Assembly: GCA_963978905.1 (NCBI GenBank)
Contig: OZ022259.1
Coordinates: 7,254,001 to 7,318,000 of the forward strand
DNA: 64,000 bases
Source: Trichostrongylus colubriformis
Taxonomy: Eukaryota; Nematoda; Chromadorea; Rhabditida; Trichostrongylidae
Direction: 5' to 3'
The position numbers were made by a program, and so were the translations under genes. The notes under the pieces are model-generated. The model was given only the letters and a program-made list of their open reading frames with translations. It was not told the origin of the DNA and searched no databases. The first letter of the stretch is position 1, and every line of letters begins with the position of its first letter. This document shows positions 50,534 through 61,074 of the stretch, piece by piece.

Positions 50534-50723
50534 GGGTCAAGTATTTGCGTCAACATTGACGCTCCTTTCCATCCCTAGGCTTAGGATAAAATTATATCCC
50601 CTCCTCCTACATGAAAAAGAATCTGTCAAAGCGTCTGTCTCATCTGCTAGCCTAAGCCTAGGGATGGAATGGAGCTCCGACATCGGTGAAAACTTTGCGT
50701 CTCTTCCCCGACTTTATTTGACC
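50534..50723. mobile_element. Family E palindromic element (short copy)
   Basis: Starts GGGTCAAGTATTTGCGTC, ends CCCCGACTTTATTTGACCC. Inner halves ctcctttccatccctaggcttagg and cctaagcctagggatgga are inverted. The left G-run is lost. Confidence 0.75.
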
Positions 50724-51789
50724 CAATTTTCATTCCTACCACTTTGTACACACCCCTAAATCTCTAAACACGCAAATGATAATGATACCAACTTTTCATA
50801 TCGATTGCTTTGTTCCCTTACATCACATAAGTAGTCGTAATTCAGTGACTGGAACGCCAACCTTGTTTTGTTGTTTGTGGGGAAGTATTTAGAGTAGACA
50901 ACCGGCTGCCTTGTGTGCGTGTTTTGGCCCATAGAAAGATTCCCATATTGATTTTCCGCTGTTGAGAGTTAAGTGTTTTGGTCCCATACGACGCAAAATG
51001 GCCTTCCCAACCGAGTTTCGTTCAAGAGTACATCTTTCCATGGAGAAATTGATTTCTCCATTCACCCAAATACGCTGATTCTGGATAGGAAAGCTTCGTT
51101 ATTCCGAGCAATATGAACTTTTTTTCGTGCCGATAAGGTCCTTCCCTGCATTCGTGTAGGCTTACTTCCTGTGATAAAAAATAATCGAACGCCATAGGGA
51201 ATTTCAGTAAAACCAACCCCAGACATTCGTGCTCTGAGAGCGCATCGCTGTTCAGCAGACTTTTCTCTTTGTCTTATGAAGTGGGTCACACTCATCGATA
51301 TGATCAAATTGATCCCTTAATTTCGGGCCCTTTCAGGTCACTCGGTGTCTCCGGAAAATCCCGTTCAGTGCTTTTTTTCACTTTAAGTATCTATGGCCTC
51401 TGTCGAAAGCACTTCCTCTTTTTTAAGCTCTTTTTATGCTTGGGATTCATTTCATAGGTGTCAGCGGACTGATGGAGACGGTCTAGTCACATAGTCTTTC
51501 AATTGACACCGCAATTGAGCGCCTACCTGATCTTTACTGTGGCTTCCGGGACCTGATATAAGGTCAAGCGCAGATATCTCTCCAGCATTCAATTCACTGG
51601 AAAAATTTACTCACTCCGTCTCACCAGGATTTAATTCACCAATCATTTTTTTTTTCAAACTGTCTGACGCTAAGAACAGTCATGCAAGTCATACAAGTCA
51701 CTCTTGCAAAAAGAGAATCCCGATTTCCCCCTTGATTCACTTCGTATTTTACTAGAACCTTCTTCGACGCTTTATGAATAGGAAGGTTA

Positions 51790-52028
51790 GGGTCAAATAA
51801 AGTCGGGGAGGGGGGGGGGGAGACACAAAATTTTCACCCACATCAAAGTTCCTTTCCCTCCCTGGCTTAGCCTAAGGCAGATGAGACCTATGCCTTGACA
51901 TATGCTTTTTCATATGGGAGGAGGGGATATCAATTTTATCCTAAGCCTGGGGGACCGGGGGAAGGAGCTTCGACGTCGACGCAAATTTGCGTCTCCCCTC
52001 CCCCCCCCCCCCCGACTTTATTTGACCC
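51790..52028. mobile_element. Family E palindromic element (well preserved)
   Basis: Starts GGGTCAAATAAAGTCGGGG followed by a G-run, ends with a C-run and CGACTTTATTTGACCC. The internal palindrome includes ccctggcttagcctaaggca and tttatcctaagcctgggg. No coding capacity. Confidence 0.85.
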
Positions 52029-54361
52029 GAGGGTTACAAGTGGTTTATTATCGCTCCGTTCCTCGGCTATGAGCATGCACACCTCTGAACCTCAATCGTT
52101 CTATCGCATGGTCCTTCTCCTTGTGCTGAGATGTAGCTTTAGATGCATTAGGCTGGAATATCGCCCGCATCCACGTAGCGATCATTTTCCTTCTTTCTCA
52201 ATGAAATAATCTTTTCATCTATTTATTTGATCTCTCTCTCTAAGGAAGTCCATCGCACTCGAGAACTCTTCTCACCGCTTGTTCCTTTCGTGGGTGTGTT
52301 GTTTTTGCCTAGCAAGAGCTGCGCCGAGGTATTAAAGAGGATTTTGCGCAAAGGTTCGGCTCAAAGGTTCGTAAACACCCGCCCGCCCTACTCTTTAATC
52401 CTTCTTGTTCCTGTGTGAGACTTCCGTGAGTTCCTGAGATGGGTGCTACTGAGAGATAGGTCCTTTTTCTTGCTTCGTGAAAAATTTGATGGTTTTCTGT
52501 GGCTTACTATGAAGTATTAGCTCATGTTCTGGAGTACCCTCTTCACTACTGGTGTTGGCGTAACTCTTGCTCAGCACACATATTTAAAATAATTCTGAGA
52601 AGTATTTTTCAATAGCATGCTTTGTTCGAAATTTCCACACATCTCACAAGTGCACAACGTTCGTGCAGAATATGAAATCAATATTCCGAAGGGATGTGGT
52701 CTTTCCAGTGCCCTCATGTTTTGCTGTCGATGCGTGTGAAGTTGTGGGCGCTTCTGGATTTTTTTAAACTTCTGTATAAGTTGTTGGTAGTGTAACCTCA
52801 TCCTCTTCCCAACGCAACTGCCGGTGCAGTGTCCCTCCTCTCATATCTTAGTTCCGAAATATTTATTTACCAGTGAGATTGGCCGACGTCAGCCGGCCAA
52901 TCCGACTGCTTTTATTCATACCATTTGTCTCAGACTGAAAGGTTGACCGCAAGTTCGCCTTCCAAATCTACCAATCTAGTGGTTAGGTGAAGTCATAAGA
53001 CAGTTGTTAAGTCTCTCAGAAGAGTACGTCTGAATTAGGAGTTAGGCGGGCTCGTCTGTCGTATGTCTTGCAGCCACACAGCCGTCAATACCCAGTGGGA
53101 GAAGTCAATTTATCTATCTATTAGGCACAGAACCAGTACTAATACTGGGCTCATCTGTGCGGTATACCACATAATATTTGACGGTCGAGCCCGAGGCCCG
53201 GCAGGACGGCGAGACCTTTCTTTTCTCGACTGTCAGTGCCAACCTCCATCTCTTTGATAAGTCGTGCTGATATCGGCGCGTTCTGGAACGCTGAAGCATT
53301 ATGGAGGAATTGCACGATGATTAATCCCTTGGTTTTCGATGATTTTCGACTTCACCTGTTGAAAAGGCCCACGGGATCTCATCTCCAAAAAGCTGATTTA
53401 AAAATTCTCATTCGAAAGTGTGAATTCAGCTAGATCCTTAGTGATCAGTAAAATAGAAAGAAAAAGGAGCCTTCCGAGACCTCAAGACGAATTATCGAAC
53501 GTTTCCCGAAATCTTCGCAGCAGCCACCCACCACGTGAGGTAACCTCACCATCCTCACGATAGATTCCTTACGCATCCCTCCTTTTTTGATGTGTGTGGA
53601 GAACTGATCGATGTGAAATAGCAGCGAAGGTAAACATCATTCCGCATAGTGTAATACTTCAAAGTCTGACTAGTGTGTAGAAAGTGGTGCCACTATAGAA
53701 TCGTTCATTCCGATCGTTCGTTCGTGATGGTTTAACAATCCATTTTGGCAACGTACAATGTTTACATTTTTTGTAGTTAAAGGAAGCGTGCATGGAAGAA
53801 TAAGTTTATCTGTTGCCCATATATTTGTAATTGCCTTATAAGGGTCGCAGGTAAAGTTTCAGGTGAAAAGTGAGATACAGCTCCTTGGAGAGGTGACCGG
53901 GGTGGCGGTGCCTCAGAGTGAATGAACGCCCCGTTGTCCGTCACGGTCGGAGACGCATAGTTCAAATAGAGAGTTACGTAAACAGTCCCACTCTTCGTTT
54001 CTCACAGCAGACGAAACGGCGAGCATTTATTCTGAGGTCCCACCCCCTTAGCCATCATGAGGAGCTGTTTCTTAGCTAGATTCCTACTTTTTGCGTGAAA
54101 CTTTGCATGCGGCCCTTATTAAACAAATCAACATGGATATATGGGTAACAGAGAAACTCATTTTTCCATGCATGATTCCTTGAAAATTGTCTGACTGTTG
54201 CCAGGGAAAAAAGCTTTTTGAGTCCAAATAATCATACAGTACATGGATGCGATCCTCGTTTTGCTATGGGTCAGTCATGTAGACTCTGAAACTATCATGG
54301 AAAGGGGTCGTTATCCGCGGGCTAGTGGAATCACTTGTCCGTCGTAGAACTAACACATATA

Positions 54362-54869
54362 CAGTAGCGCTCAAAAGTCTTCGGCGAAGTGGTCTTTCAC
54401 TTGGGTTTTTTCACTTGTAACTTTTTTGGAACTGCACCGATTTAAGAGAAATTTTAGTATGTTGTACTTGGCGACACTGCATACTTAATATACTATTTTG
54501 GCGCGCAACGGTGTAGGTTACGTGGTTATATGAAATTTTTTAATTTTGGCATGCCATCGCTATGGCGTCCCGCTGTGCCGCTGTCATCAAAAGTCGTGGT
54601 TTTTCTACAAAATATTAATGTTCTCTGAGGCTTGCTCTTTTTGTTTTTGTATAGAAAGCCGTTTTTCTTGAACAAGCCTTTTACTTTTTTTTGGGTAGTC
54701 TTGTAGTAAATTCTTGTAAAAAATCATGAAAAGTGGCAAGCGTCGCTCAAGTAGAAGGAAATGTTGACAATAGTTTCAGGCACCACATATTAAAATTTTG
54801 TCAAATTTGGTCTAGTAGAAAAAAAGTTATGACAAAAAAGTTTTGGCCGAAGACTTTTGAGCGCTACTG
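54362..54869. mobile_element. Tc1-like non-autonomous element, 508 bp (family G)
   Basis: Inverted ends CAGTAGCGCTCAAAAGTCTT and AAGACTTTTGAGCGCTACTG, CAGT termini and a TA on each side (54360-54361, 54870-54871), as for Tc1-type elements. The interior is AT-rich with no transposase frame. Confidence 0.85.
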
Positions 54870-55026
54870 TAAGTAATATATGATTTTTCTATCTAATCAA
54901 TTACCTGTATGAATGGTATTTCCATCAGTAGCTCATTGAGAAGACCTCATATGTCAACGATAGGAGTTGGTGTAGTGTAGAAGAAGCAAACGCCGCGTCA
55001 CAGCGCATGATCCTCGCATCAATTCC

Positions 55027-55243
55027 GGGTGTGCGCAGATACGACAGCGAATCGCTTCGCGGCGCCACCAGTACGACTCGCCGTATCGATTGCCCTTGGG
55101 AGCTGGCCGGGCGTGACTGCGTCACGTCTGCGCTCCCAATCACGCCACACTGCCTCGCTTGAAGGCTACCATGCCCTGCCTCGCACCCGCCGCGCCGCTC
55201 GCCGCGGGTGGCCACTCGATTCGCTGTCATATCTGCACACCCC
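55027..55243. mobile_element. Family B element with 9-bp target duplication
   Basis: Left end GGGTGTGCGCAGATACGACA, right end GCTGTCATATCTGCACACC. Flanks ATCAATTCC (55018-55026) and ATCAATTTC (55244-55252) match in 8 of 9. GC-rich palindromic core as in the 12833 copy. Confidence 0.78.
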
Positions 55244-55628
55244 ATCAATTTCTGCCACCCATCGTGAAAATGTTGCGCGCATCGCGTTCGAGTCGGCTCC
55301 TTTTGCTCTGCACTCTCGAGAGCGTCGGTATACTGAAGATCCAGTGAATGGAAGTGTTTCGAAGTTTCACTGAAACAGAACAGTAATAACGTGACGACAT
55401 AATTTGGTTTGGAATCTAACAATAAACAACATCAGTTTACTTCTGACGATGAAGCTAGTGAATTTGTGTCTCGCCTCACTCTGCCTCACTTCAATATCAA
55501 GCTCATTCCAGTTTTCTGTTCACATGCTTTTGTGTTTTTGATGACTCAAGTACATGGCACATCCAAAGGGATTGGCTAACGCTATTGAGGAGCTCATACA
55601 GAGGCTAATGAACGAAGGTTGCGCGCAA

Positions 55629-55942
55629 CGGGTATGCACCCTAATGTCAGGATTTCGCACCACAGCGAGTGCGACGCGGTGTGTACGAACTATGCGCGCC
55701 GCTATATGTACAGTTAGTGCCGTAAGAGTGTTAAAAATCGCGCGAAAACGCGTTTTCGCGCGATTTTTAACACTCTTACGGCACTAACTGTAGTTGGGTC
55801 TTGGAGCGATTACACGGTTAGTACTAGGGGAACATTTGACTTGTAATCGTTACGGGACCCAACAACAAAGCAATTTTAGCTCGTCCGTATCGCTTCGCTT
55901 ACGACACGGCACGGTGCGAAATCTGCTAAAGGATACGCACCC
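55629..55942. mobile_element. Family C element carrying an 80-bp Tc1-like hairpin
   Basis: Left end GGGTATGCACCCTAATGTC and right end AGGATACGCACCC, with the family core (gttgggtcttggagcgattacac). It is interrupted by the perfect palindrome at 55711-55790. Confidence 0.65.
55711..55790. mobile_element. Perfect 80-bp palindrome with TA target duplication
   Basis: CAGTTAGTGCCGTAAGAGTG at the left, its exact inverse CACTCTTACGGCACTAACTG at the right, with no loop and no mismatch; TA lies on both sides (55709-55710, 55791-55792). CAGT ends and TA duplication mark a minimal Tc1-type element. Its transcript would be a perfect 40-bp hairpin. Confidence 0.85.
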
Positions 55943-56987
55943 ACGCGATTGCAGCATTTCCATGTGGGCGTGGCCAGGAAGCAAAATTGGTGATTGCGCG
56001 GGGCGACGTCGTGTCTACGTTCACGCTCCATCCTCTTTTATCTTCAGGGTTTTTCGAGGATCAAGACAATTTTTGGTGGTTACGATACTTATAGATGGCT
56101 GTCCATTATGAAAAACACACTGCTTAGGTTCGATAAAAATCCGGCGGTTATCAACAATCCTGAATGATCAATCCTATATTCATTCGTTTCTACTGCGTCA
56201 CGTTTTGCGGTGTGTAAAAATCGAAAATTCAGCTCGGAATTACTCGCATTCTCCGCTTTTCGAAATCAATTCGGCTCGCAATGAACGAAGCACCACTCGA
56301 GATTCATGGTGAGCCTTCCATTTTTAGTTCGTTGTCCTATCTAGTTTTTCTGAGTCCTTCATTCTTTTTGTACTTTACATTTTTTCTTTCGCTTTCCTTT
56401 ATTCCTCGTAACAGTATGTCCAGAACAAATCGTACTGACTCGTCACAGAAAAAGGAACAATTTTTCCTATGTGTTTCTTCATTTATAACCTGAGACTCTG
56501 ACATGTTTTCCTTTGGGAGTAATATCAAAATCCACAGAAGAATGGACAGAGCCATTATGTTATCAACGGGTGTGTGCAGATATGAGGGTGTGTACCCTAA
56601 TGTCAGAACGCCGCGCGGCACAAAGCGGCGAGCGACGTTTTCGCACGTGTTCATTGCCTCGGTGGAAATCGCGTGTAATTGCACCAGAAGGGCGGCGACC
56701 GTATCGACGCCTACTTTTATTTATGTTGGCGGTGATATTGAGTTTGCTTTTGAATTTGTTATATTTTAATAGTCGGGCGCATGAATTAGTTCATCTTGCA
56801 TGGTTTCGATTTATTTTTAGTTGATGATAGTGTTTTGCATGCAGTCATTCCAATTTCTATGCTGTGTTACCTATTATTTCCATCATTTTTGCTATCCGAA
56901 AATTTTCTTTTGCTACCTATGTCGCACTATAGTTGAATTAATTGTGTTATTGTATTATTTTGTCATCATTGTACTGTTTGAATTGTA

Positions 56988-57883
56988 TTAGGTTGTAAGG
57001 AAAGTTCTGGCCGCTTTTTCGTTATCACAAGATAAATTTAGATATCAGAGCGCGTCAACATGAATCAGCTGACATATTGTGCTCGTTAGATAGAGAAAAA
57101 GTTGCTCTTTCAGAATATATGTTTTATTTGGAATGCCATAAGGTTTTCAATTTATTAGGGAAGTTTCAAAGTGCTGCGAAAATGGCACTTTTAAGATGAC
57201 TTCACTTCAAGAGTTCTTGTTTAGCCGAGTCCCAGCGAAGGTGACCACAAATGTGAATACTGCAAGAGGAGGGGGTGTATCACTGGATGGAACACATTGT
57301 CTCCGGTTTCAGAAGTGCAGAAATGAGGACGAGCTGCTCGAATTTTCAATTGATCAAATCGCTTTAACTAAAACGGCAGAAGACGATGAGCGTCCATATT
57401 TGCAGGGGATATCCACAAGTATTGGCCCTCAACAAGCAACCTTAGCTGACCACCTCAAGTGGCCTTGATTTGGAAAAATCCAAAAAAATGGGTGCCGCGG
57501 GACCCCTCACGGCAGTCATGCGCAAGCGCATTCACAAATCCTCTTCCACTAATTGAAGCAGTTGCAGGGTGAGGCCCTTACTCGTCTATCATGTTCATCA
57601 GATCTAGCGCTAACTATGCCCCACTTCCCAAAACATCTGGCCAGCTCCTTCAGTAGCAGTGTGTTCAGAAAGAGTGGCGATTTGAAGTCGACTTTTTTTC
57701 ATTTCGCGCAATATAAATTATCAGCCCTTTATCAAATTGAGATGTGTAGGTATGCATAGTGTTGCCAAGAGTGTGGCGAATCTAATGGTGCTCACTCTGT
57801 GAGAAAAGATGCACTCTGAGCCGAGTTATGATCTCTCGAAGTTGAAATTTCAAAAACCGGCCAAAACTTTCCTTACAACCTAA
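56988..57883 (+). mobile_element. Mariner remnant, 896 bp, with TA duplication
   Basis: Inverted ends TTAGGTTGTAAGGAAAGTT and AACTTTCCTTACAACCTAA, TA on both sides (56986-56987, 57884-57885). Inside, around 57340-57560, a broken frame still resembles the mariner linker region (LADHLKW, stop, LGKIQK-like, LTAVMRKRIHK). The transposase is heavily decayed. Confidence 0.82.
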
Positions 57884-57911
57884 TATCAAGTTGTATCAGT
57901 GCGCTTCTTGC

Positions 57912-58137
57912 GGGTCATGTAAAGTCGGGGGGGGGGGGGGGGAGACGCGAAATTTTTACCCACGTCAAAGCTTCTTTCCCCCAGGCTTAGGCTGGAACAG
58001 ATGAAACCTATGCTTTGACTGGTGCTTTTTCATGTGGGAGGAGAGGATATCAATTTTAGCCTAAGCCTAGAGAGGGAAAGGAGCTTCGACGTCGATGCAA
58101 AGTAGCGTCTCCCCCCCCCCCCGACTTTATTTGACCC
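57912..58137. mobile_element. Family E palindromic element
   Basis: Starts GGGTCATGTAAAGTCGGGG with a long G-run, ends with a C-run and CGACTTTATTTGACCC. Inner inverted halves cttctttcccccaggcttaggct and agcctaagcctagagaggga. Confidence 0.84.
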
Positions 58138-58865
58138 AAGTACAGTAGACTAGCACAATCCTTGTATGCGGTAAAGAAGTAATAAGCAGATGGTCTCAGT
58201 ATCGTACTCCGGGTGGGGAACGTCATGTGACAAACCGAGCGAAGTTGTAGGACTACCTAATACTTCTTGTGTGAACACTGAAACACCAAGTGAGCTTAAT
58301 TTATACATATTTTAATGAAAACAATACAAAAACAAGTCCAATATAGCGGTAAAGTGAGTAAGAGTAGGCGTCGATACGGTCGCCGCCCTTTTTGTGCAAT
58401 TACACGCGATTCCTACCGAGGGCAGACTACTCGCGCGCCAATGTCGCGCGGAGAACATCGCGATGCGGCGTCCTGACATTAGGGTACACACCCCAGATAT
58501 GACAGCGAATCGTTTCGCGGCTTTCACTCGCGGCGCCTCGCTTGATGGCTGCCATGCCCTGCCACTGGCACTCGCACCCGCCGCGCCGCTCGCCGCAGGC
58601 GGCCACGCGATTCGCTGTCATATCTGCACACACCCGTTACCAACTATCACCCGTGAATCGAGCGCCAAGCGCGAGCTCTGGTCAATAAGCTTCGATCAAA
58701 GCTCAAGTAAATCATATCAGCGAGAGCTCACTTGCTGACAACGAAGTTCGCATTGTGGCACTCAACGATCTTGCGTCGCAGAGTGGGGATGCAGGCATGT
58801 AGCGAGAGAATGGAGCCTGCGACAGGACACCCCAACTGGGCTAAGTCACGCGAATAGCCGCTCTT

Positions 58866-59278
58866 AAAGTACACCGGAAGGGGTAAATCGCAGATTCCAG
58901 AATATGAAAATAGTAAGCAGTGTTAACAGTGTAGCAGTAGAGGAAGAACCAGGTAAAACGGCAAAAAAAAACCGAGAAATAGGAATCCGAAAACTCTGCT
59001 GTTCTCTCACGCCCCCCTTCCTCACTAGTCGGGGTAGACAGTAGACGGTCGGAGAGGCTAAATCAGCCGGGAACGTTGCCTCGCCCTTGCCAGCAGCTCG
59101 CATGGTGATGAACTGCGGAACGACACGCCGTGCTGTGGGATAGTGATGAGACCCCAAGCCGCCCTTTTTCAGTGCGAGTTTGGCTCGACGTCACCTTTTT
59201 TGAAGTGGAAGTTTGTTACAGAGAACATGCATTCCTAGTTCTCTCTTTCTATTCACCCCAACCGGCGCCTTTGAACCG
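58866..59278. mobile_element. Family A unit (single arm)
   Basis: Left end TTAAAGTACACCGGAAGGGG, line gcaaaaaaaaaccgagaaat, then aatcagccgggaacg, right end AACCGGCGCCTTTGAA. Same plan as 7216-7600. Confidence 0.58.
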
Positions 59279-59743
59279 CCATCAGGCTTCGCGATTTTGT
59301 TATTCTTGGTGGGATTTGGGGAGGCATAGATTGATCAGTGGTGAAAGACCCCAGGCTTTACGGTATGAGAGTGGATTCGAACTTCGGGACTCGAGAGACT
59401 CCAACGTTTGTAAGACCCTCAGCTTACCCCAACATTAGAACTCTCGTCCCATGCTCAACGCTAGAAGCCAAATTTGACTCATTAGGGTCCTCCCTTCTTT
59501 GCAATATTTCCTGAACATGAGGCAGACATTCCCGTTCACGATGTGTCAAGAGTCGGACTTGACTCCTACGCACTGCGTCCCGAAGGTACAAACTCATTCA
59601 CATGCAGCAAAGTTTGAGGCGGCTCATCATTAATCAGCCCACCCTTCCCAATCCTCTCAGAATCGCAAAATCACAAAATCACGAATTATGACAGCGGTCC
59701 CGTTCACTTGCATACTCTGCGGTGCAGAAGACAGGGTATGGCT

Positions 59744-59978
59744 AGGGTGTGTATCTTCATGTCAGGATTTCGCACCGCGCCGTGTCGCAGGCGAAGCAGT
59801 GTGGAGTTACGGGCGCATTGTTGCTGGGTCCCAAAGCGATTACAAGTAAACCGTGCATGGCGCTCCTAGCATTACCGTTTAATCGCTCTAAACCCAACTT
59901 AGCCGCGCGCATATCTGGCACACTGCTCGTCGCACGCCGCTCGTCGTCGTGCGATATCCTGACATTAGGGTGCCCACC
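59744..59978. mobile_element. Family C element
   Basis: Left end AGGGTGTGTATCTTCATGTC, right end GACATTAGGGTGCCCACC, with the shared core. The flanks GTATGGCTA and GTGTGGCTG match in 7 of 9, a likely decayed target duplication. Confidence 0.7.
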
Positions 59979-60290
59979 AGTGTGGCTGCGTCGTTTCTGT
60001 GTCTCCGCTCGTGTCACTCTGCCTCGCTGCCTTTGAATGCAGCCGGGTGAGGCTCTCACGCCAGAAAATCGCTTTGCGGCGTCGCACTCGCGGCGCCACC
60101 AGTACGACTTGTTAATCGATTGCCCTTCGGAGCCCGGCAGAGCGTGGCTGCGTCACCTCTGCGCTTCCACCCATGCTACACTGCCTCCTGCACCCATGCT
60201 ACACTGCCTCGCTTGGAGGCTTTGAAGGCACTGGCACTCGCAGCCACCGCGCCCCACCACCGGAATCGCAATGAAGTATGAAGGCGGCTT
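59979..60290. mobile_element. Composite of family D and family B fragments
   Basis: The outer parts (gtggctgcgtcgtttctgtg at the left, AAGTATGAAGGCGGC at the right) are family D. The middle, about 60046-60245 (aaaatcgctttgcggcgtcg..., agcgtggctgcgtcacctct), matches family B and contains a short direct repeat (CACCCATGCTACACTGCCTC twice). Confidence 0.5.
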
Positions 60291-60718
60291 TATCGCGCTG
60301 TCCATTCACAACGAAACCAGCAAGGCTCTTATCACGCGCGTGACACAGTTCAGCTGAGGCGATGACCCAATCACAATTCGGTCAGCAAGTGGTGTGTTTG
60401 TGCCATGTATTCAACTTTTATTCAGTGAAGTGCGAACATTTGAATGGCTGTTTTTCTAATTTGAGCTAAACATTGTCTTGGATCACCTTCCACCTGATCA
60501 TGGCGGGACCTCGATTTCATTTTAAATACCGTCTACATTTTTGGCCCCTTCAAGCTGCATACTCTAGCCGTTTACCGAGAAGCCGAGTGGTTCACCACTT
60601 GCTGTTGTACTCCATAATGACTCCCTTCTCGTGCTATTCTAAGTAAAAGTATATCACTCTGATCCAAACTGGTCCAGAATTGACTTCTGCAATGCTATTT
60701 TAATTCGCTTGCCGGTGC

Positions 60719-60931
60719 TATCGCAATGAGGGGGGGAAGGGGGGGGGGGCGGGTACCCCATTATGGACACACCCACTTTTCATCTAAGCTCAGAAGGGTA
60801 AGGGAATCTCTCCTTTCCTCCACCGAGGCTTAGGCAAAAATATTATAAACCTTACTGTGCAGATTGACGCCTCAAAATTCCTCCACTATGCAGATAAGCA
60901 TTATAAGGTGCTCTCCGCCCTCATTGCGGTA
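60719..60931. mobile_element. Family F palindromic element
   Basis: Begins TATCGCAATGAGGGGGG, ends CCGCCCTCATTGCGGTA, inner text ctcctttcctccaccgaggcttagg as in 49760-49955. Only 150 bp upstream of the first PNPO exon found. Confidence 0.78.
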
Positions 60932-61074
60932 GCACTCGTAGCTCTTTCTGACATGGAATCTGAAGGGCCCATATAAAGGGCTCCAGTTTAGGACAACGAC
61001 TCTAAAACTCGATGACTAGTCAAGAGTACATTTAGTGTTCAAAAACACCTTGGTATTTTCTAGAGCTATTTCAG

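Larger units (their letters stand above)
56586..58493. mobile_element. Mutator-like non-autonomous element with long terminal inverted repeats
   Basis: It starts GGGTGTGTACCCTAATGTC and ends GACATTAGGGTACACACCC. The two ends are inverted for about 180 bp (for example cggtggaaatcgcgtgtaat against attacacgcgattcctaccg, and gggcggcgaccgtatcgacg against its inverse). The exact 9-bp duplication CAGATATGA flanks it (56577-56585, 58494-58502). Long inverted ends and 9-bp duplications are the marks of Mutator-like elements; no transposase is present. Its interior holds a mariner and a family E element. Confidence 0.82.
56568..58635. mobile_element. Family B element split by a 1.9-kb Mutator-like element
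   Basis: Left end GGGTGTGTGCAGATATGA at 56568. The rest of the same element resumes at 58494 (CAGATATGACAGCGAATCG) and ends TATCTGCACACACCC at 58635. The outer flanks GTTATCAAC (56559-56567) and GTTACCAAC (58636-58644) match in 8 of 9, its own target duplication. Confidence 0.82.
45034..61074. other. Sixteen-kilobase gene-poor region between the POLDIP2-like gene and PNPO
   Basis: I can support no complete gene here. It holds at least fourteen mobile elements of families A-F and I, listed separately. Unassigned parts include 45034-45768, 46070-47180, 48345-49755, 50730-51780, 52030-54360 and 58640-58860. Weak coding hints without support: open frames at 46126-46394, 48603-48899 and 49143-49388, none with a motif I recognise. 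PNPO's missing first exon may lie near the right edge. Confidence 0.6.

Noticed and set aside
54925..55422. Minus-strand open frame of 165 codons
   Set aside because: It is a GC-rich family B element read through; the same peptide pieces recur in every B copy on both strands.
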